Part shown: in pieces, positions 59,981 through 64,000 of the stretch
Layout: every line of letters begins with the position of its first letter
How positions within the stretch are numbered: the first letter of the stretch is position 1
Assembly (NCBI GenBank): GCA_036898135.1
Contig: CM072525.1
Coordinates: 24,708,887 to 24,772,886 of the forward strand
DNA from: Oncomelania hupensis
Taxonomy: Eukaryota > Mollusca > Gastropoda > Littorinimorpha > Pomatiopsidae
DNA: 64,000 nt
Reading direction: 5' to 3'
The notes under the pieces: model-generated
Told to the model about the DNA's origin: nothing
Database searches by the model: none
The model's input: only the letters and a program-made list of their open reading frames with translations
Program-made: the position numbers and the translations under genes

Positions 59981-61764
59981 AATCATCGCTTCTCCTCCTG
60001 CTTGTAGCAGTTCCGCGGGTATGTTGTCCACTCCCGCTGACTTCCCTTTCTTTAGCGATTGCACTGCTGCCTCAAGTTCTTCCCGGAGAATTGGGAGGAT
60101 TTCTTCTTCTTCTCTGTTCTCGGGACATGCTAGAACTGATGGGTCTCCATTTGGTGTATGGTTGTAAAGGTCAGAGCAGTACTCTGTCCATCTGTCCAAG
60201 ACTTCTTGTTCTTCTGTAAGCCATATGCCAGACTTGCTTTGGATCGTGGAGACTTTGGGCTGTTTGACACTTGTCAGCCGCTTCACAGTCTGGTAGGCCT
60301 TCTTGCTGTTGTTCTTGTTCAGATTGTTCTCTATTTCCTGGCAATGATCTTCTATCGAGTTCTCCTTTGCTGTGCGCATGCCTTTTCGGATGTCATTGTT
60401 GATTTTTCGGTAGACATCAGCTCCCTGTGAGGTGTTCTTTTTCTTTTTTTTATTTCTCTTCGTTTATCACACAGATCCAAAAGTTCAGGTGTGATCCACG
60501 GCTTCTTCTTTGGTCGGAGCTTGCCAAGGATCTCAGTGGCGGCATCTGTCACAGCTGAGTTGAAGGTGGTGGTCATGGTGTTGACATCTACTTCACCAGC
60601 CCCCAAAATGAGCAGTGGTGCAAATTTCCCTCCAATTGTGGCCTGAAATAGTTCTGCCACCTCTGGGTCTTGCAGTTTGTCCAGGTCGAACTTCAGTCTA
60701 GTGCACTTTGCTGTATTTACTCTCTTCAAGTGGAGCCGGAAAGACATCATCACGAGATCATGGTCACTTCCGATGTCTGCTCCTGGAAAAGTGCGTGTCC
60801 TGCCTATGTTGATGCTTGATCTGAAGCGTTTCTTGACCATGATGTAGTCTATTTGGTTGTGATGCTCCCCGCCGGGACTGTGCCATGTCCATCGTCTGGA
60901 GTTTTTGTGGAGACCAAGCGTGTTTGCCAATACCAGATTGTTGTATCTGGCAAACTCCAAGAGTCTCAGACCCTTGTCATTTGTCTCGTTGTTGCAGTGG
61001 GGTCCACATGTGTCTCCCCAGTTGTAGTGCGCATCTTGGCCAACCTTGGCATTCCAGTCGCCTTGCACTATGACTATGTCCTTCTTCGGCATTTGGTCAA
61101 GGACCGCCTGTAGATTTTCACAAAAATCCTCCACTTCGCTGTCGTCATAGTCTGATGTTGGGGCATAGGCCTGGATGATGGTGATGTTGAAAGGGGCTGC
61201 TCTCAGGCGGATGGTAATGAGTCTACTGGAGACTGGGCGGCAACCCATGACAATGGCTAGAATGTTCTTGTGGACCAAGAATCCAACGCCGTGTTCGTGC
61301 CTGTCATCTCTACCGCTAAAATAGAGCTTGTGGCCTTTGTCGGTCGTTGTTTCACCTAGTCCTTTCCAGCGCAGTTCGCTGATGCCTAGAACGTTCCATC
61401 GATAGTGGTCCAACTCGTGGGCCAGTTCTTCTAATTTTCCTTCCGCAGTTAGGGTCCTGACAGTCCAGGTTCCTATGACGATGTTGTTTCTCGTGCGGAT
61501 CTTGCTACATTGTCCATCAGTAGCATACTTAACACCTCCATCCTGGTGGCCAACGGAAGGCGCGGTCCTTGAGCCGGGCGACGACCGATCCGGTATGGAA
61601 TTAGTGGAAAGTGTCATCATGTAGTGTGTCTTGGGCAAAAAAGACATGGCGGTGCCCAACCCTCTCCAGGCTGTTGGCCGCAGCCGAAATCCACGAATAC
61701 AGTGTGCCCTTGGCCCTGAGCACGTGGTCGTTGAACCTGTAGTAACGTGAGGTTCCTCCGCCAT
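59981..61764 (-). pseudogene. RTE endonuclease and start of reverse transcriptase (inverted half)
   Basis: Apurinic-like endonuclease in 61764-60352: IGTWTVRTL, LGISELRWKG, VQGDWNAKVG, and SDHDLVMMSF, the catalytic motifs of this LINE nuclease. A frame change near 60380-60440 leads into the RT N-terminal region in 60379-59981 ([28 protein letters not shown]). The nuclease would nick target DNA for target-primed reverse transcription. The protein is split by the inversion. Confidence 0.88.
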
Positions 61765-61892
61765 GGCCGGTGACTTCTGTGTAGAAGACTTTCGCCCAGT
61801 GATGCCGTGCTAGCATCACCCCTGTTAGTCGCCTCTTACGACACGCCTGGAAACATTGGGTCTATTCTATTTAATGCCCGAACCCACAGGGC

Positions 61893-62722
61893 ATTGATGC
61901 CCTCACCATTATCTGTAACAAGATCCGGCAGAGTGGGGAGTGGCCTATACCATGGACCCAGTCACTTGTCATCACTCTTCCAAAAAAGGTAACCTTCAGG
62001 AGTGTGAAAATTACCGCACCATCAGCCTCATCAGCCATCCCAGCAAGGTCCTCCTGAAAATAATACTCAACAGGTTGAAACCCCAAGCTGAACAAATCAT
62101 AGCTAAAGAACAAGCAGGATTCAGGGCAGGGCGAAGTACCACTGAAAAGATTTTCAACCTCAGAATAATCTGTGAGAAATACCTACAGCACCAACAACAT
62201 CTATATCATGTGTTCATAGACTTCAAGAAGGCGTTTGACCGAGTCTGGCATGCAGCTCTATTGGCAACAATGAAAGTGTACAACATCAGCCCTAAAATTA
62301 TTGAAGTCATCAAAAGCCTGTATGACAAGGCTACCAGTGCAGTCCTCCACAACAGCGCCATCGGGAACTGGTTCAGAACAACAATCGGTGTGCGTCAAGG
62401 ATGCCTATTCTCTCCAACACTCTTCAACATCTTCCTAGAGCGCATCATGTCAGATGCTCTTGCAGATCATGAAGGCACAGTCAGCATAGGGGGTAGAGCA
62501 ATCTCCAATCTTCGTTTTGCGGATGACATTGATGGATTGGCTGGAGAGGAACAAGAACTTGAACAGCTGGTACAGAGGCTTGACACCACCTCCAGAGCTT
62601 ATGGAATGGAAATAGGTGCAGAGAAGACCAAAAGGGCTGCTGAGGACAGAGAAAGATGGAGTATGCTGGTTAAACGATCATCTGTGGCGCCCTTACGACC
62701 TCCGGGTTACGGGACAGGATAG
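61893..62722 (+). pseudogene. RTE reverse transcriptase, 3' half
   Basis: [56 protein letters not shown] and the catalytic [10 protein letters not shown] are all in one frame from about 61940. A large internal loss joins AEKTK to RAAEDRERW near 62630, removing the segment still present in the copies at 17356 and 45471. Confidence 0.9.
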
Positions 62723-62767
62723 GATAGGAACCAGATATACGGTACCCAGCTCGAACGCAGTTGTAAT

Positions 62768-63102
62768 TTTTGGACTATTTAGGACTCATCTTTCACAGAT
62801 TTGCAAAAATAGGTTGTTGTTTTTTGTTTAGTTTTTTTTTTTGGGGGGGGGGAGGGGGAGGGGGGAAGTTTTTTTTGGGGGTTGGTTGTATTTTTTGGTT
62901 CGTTTTGTTGTTGTGTGGTGGTTATTTTGGATGTTTCTTTTTTTTGGGAGGGGGTGGGTGGGTGGGTGGGTGGGGGGTTGGGGTGGGGTGGAGGAGGGGA
63001 GAAGTGAAGGAGGGGGGAGGTCCGACCCTATACCTTCCCCCCCCCCCCCTTCCAAAAAATCCCTATTTTTGCAAATCTGTGAGAGATCTAAATAGTCCCC
63101 AA
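62768..63102. mobile_element. Foldback/MITE-like element with G-run core
   Basis: About 40-bp imperfect inverted repeats: GGACTATTTAG and CACAGATTTGCAAAAATAGG at the left, their complements at the right (63057-63102). The core (62830-63050) is almost entirely T- and G-runs, with GGGTGGGTGGGTGGGTGGGG near 62951-62975, able to form a G-quadruplex. No target duplication was established. Confidence 0.6.
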
Positions 63103-63464
63103 ATGACATCTTTAAAAAAAAATGTCCGTCCCTCCGTCTGTCCGACGTTTGGCTGTGCAAAACTTGCAAGTATATAAATATTTCAGACCATCTTTCAACC
63201 ATCATGACCAAACTTGGTAAGATGGTGTATACCCATGAGATCTCATAAATGATCAGTGAATGAATGACTTCATTTCAAGGTCAAGGTCACCAAAAGTTGG
63301 CCAAAAAAATAAAAAAATTGTCAATTTTTTATTCTAGCTTATTAATATTGGACTTATGGTTCTTTGATACACGATAAATATCAAAGAGACATACGTACAT
63401 ATTATACAAATTTGGTCAACCTCACTCCAAGGTCAAGGTCACTGGACCTGTTCAAAGTGGGTTA
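63103..63464. repeat. CAAGGTCAAGGTCA-containing dispersed sequence
   Basis: Contains TCAAGGTCAAGGTCACC near 63277-63293 and CAAGGTCAAGGTCACTGG near 63429-63446, about 150 bp apart, without coding potential. Likely part of a dispersed repeat. Confidence 0.45.
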
Positions 63465-63775
63465 TTTGCTAAACAATGCATTATTTGCGTAAACAATTCA
63501 TTGTTTAAGGATTGCAATTTCATTATTTATTTATTATTTAGGGGATCCTAGGATTAAAAACTTGGTTTTTATAATATGACTGCTTTCTACCATTAAATGC
63601 AAGGTCTTTCCAAAGATTGTGCATCCAACATTTATGTTAATTATTTATTTTTCAAAATAAATCACTCCACAAATTCGCAGATAAATTGTCGCAGATAAAA
63701 CATCTGTAACGTCCCGAACACAAACGAAAGCTCAAGGTCAGATTTGTGCGGGAATGATCAGTGTCTTCAGTATCT
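63465..63775. repeat. Palindromic AT repeat and downstream block, second copy
   Basis: Same ordered blocks as 20690-20985 (ATGCATTATTT, AACTTGGTTTTTATAAT, CAAGGTCTTTCCA, CACAAACGAAAG). Confidence 0.7.
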
Positions 63776-64000
63776 CCATCAGAAGAAAACAAAATGAAAT
63801 ATTCTTTCTTTTTGTATTTATTTACTCCCAAATACAGAGATATGTGTATAAGAGGTGGCAATAGTAGGAGTATTGAATTGTTGAAAAACTGAAATCAACT
63901 CTTTGCTATTGTTTTCACAAGATCACCGTTAACTTGCGAGTTCTCCATGTTTATTTTCTCTAAGACAATCCCGCCAATGCAGAAAAAAATGATGGATCCT

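Larger units (their letters stand above)
59980..62728. mobile_element. Near-complete RTE-type LINE with 5' inversion
   Basis: The 5' half lies on the minus strand (about 61890 down to 59980) and the 3' half on the plus strand (61893-62728), joined head to head. The break falls within one RT codon region: the minus part ends ...GGEAMID at 59980 and the plus part restarts at [10 protein letters not shown] near 61893. A 10-bp target duplication AACCAGATAT flanks the whole unit (59970-59979, 62729-62738), and the tail is GGATAGGATA. This is the structure expected from twin-primed reverse transcription. Confidence 0.92.

Noticed and set aside
62828..63211. Glycine- and proline-rich open frames
   Set aside because: Products of G- and C-runs in the inverted-repeat element; no coding character.

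Overview
The window is intron- and transposon-rich animal DNA. Spliced coding exons with GT/AG borders, several tRNA-headed SINE families, an RTE-type LINE, Ty3/gypsy LTR elements, a decayed Polinton/Maverick, and the repeat texture together suggest a mollusc, probably a marine gastropod. That assignment is inference; no rRNA or mitochondrial marker is present. I see no bacterial operon, CRISPR array or genuine tRNA gene.
One host gene is supported. Nineteen plus-strand exons between 8710 and 44141 join with consistent reading phase at all 18 junctions. They encode the last ~1311 residues of a secreted or extracellular adhesion protein: AMOP, von Willebrand factor D, a cysteine-rich linker, a cadherin-like segment, a long run of EGF and calcium-binding EGF modules, and a C-terminal PAN/apple-like domain ending in a stop. 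The 5' exons are not visible. The introns are swollen by mobile elements.
Layout: 1-6240 is the left-truncated part of a minus-strand Gmr1-type gypsy element. Its open frame (gag, protease, integrase, then reverse transcriptase) runs 4135 to base 1 without a stop. 6250-8700 holds AT-rich palindromic repeats, an RTE 3' end and SINE-like repeats. 9006-15891 (intron 1) holds LINE debris and a decayed Polinton (10514-14774) hit by a hAT-like element, itself hit by an L2/CR1-type LINE fragment. 20102-27600 (intron 7) holds RT-less Gmr1 element A (21682-27176). 32365-34384 holds an RTE copy and a SINE. 35899-43881 (intron 18) holds a gypsy remnant split by RT-less Gmr1 element B (38104-43644). Downstream of the gene lie an RTE fragment, a pogo/Tigger-like element (46383-49360) containing a MITE that contains a SINE, a Tc1-like element (50357-52391) containing a SINE, a nearly intact gypsy element with apparently identical LTRs (53095-57941), and a near-complete RTE with a 5' inversion (59980-62728).
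The most notable system is the Gmr1 group. One apparently complete member has integrase before reverse transcriptase. Two young copies share an in-frame removal of the reverse-transcriptase core and RNase H while keeping gag, protease and integrase domains, so they look like a propagating non-autonomous lineage that must borrow reverse transcriptase. Second is the RTE family, where target duplications, a GGATA tail, and a twin-priming-like inversion with a paralogous empty site can all be read within the window.
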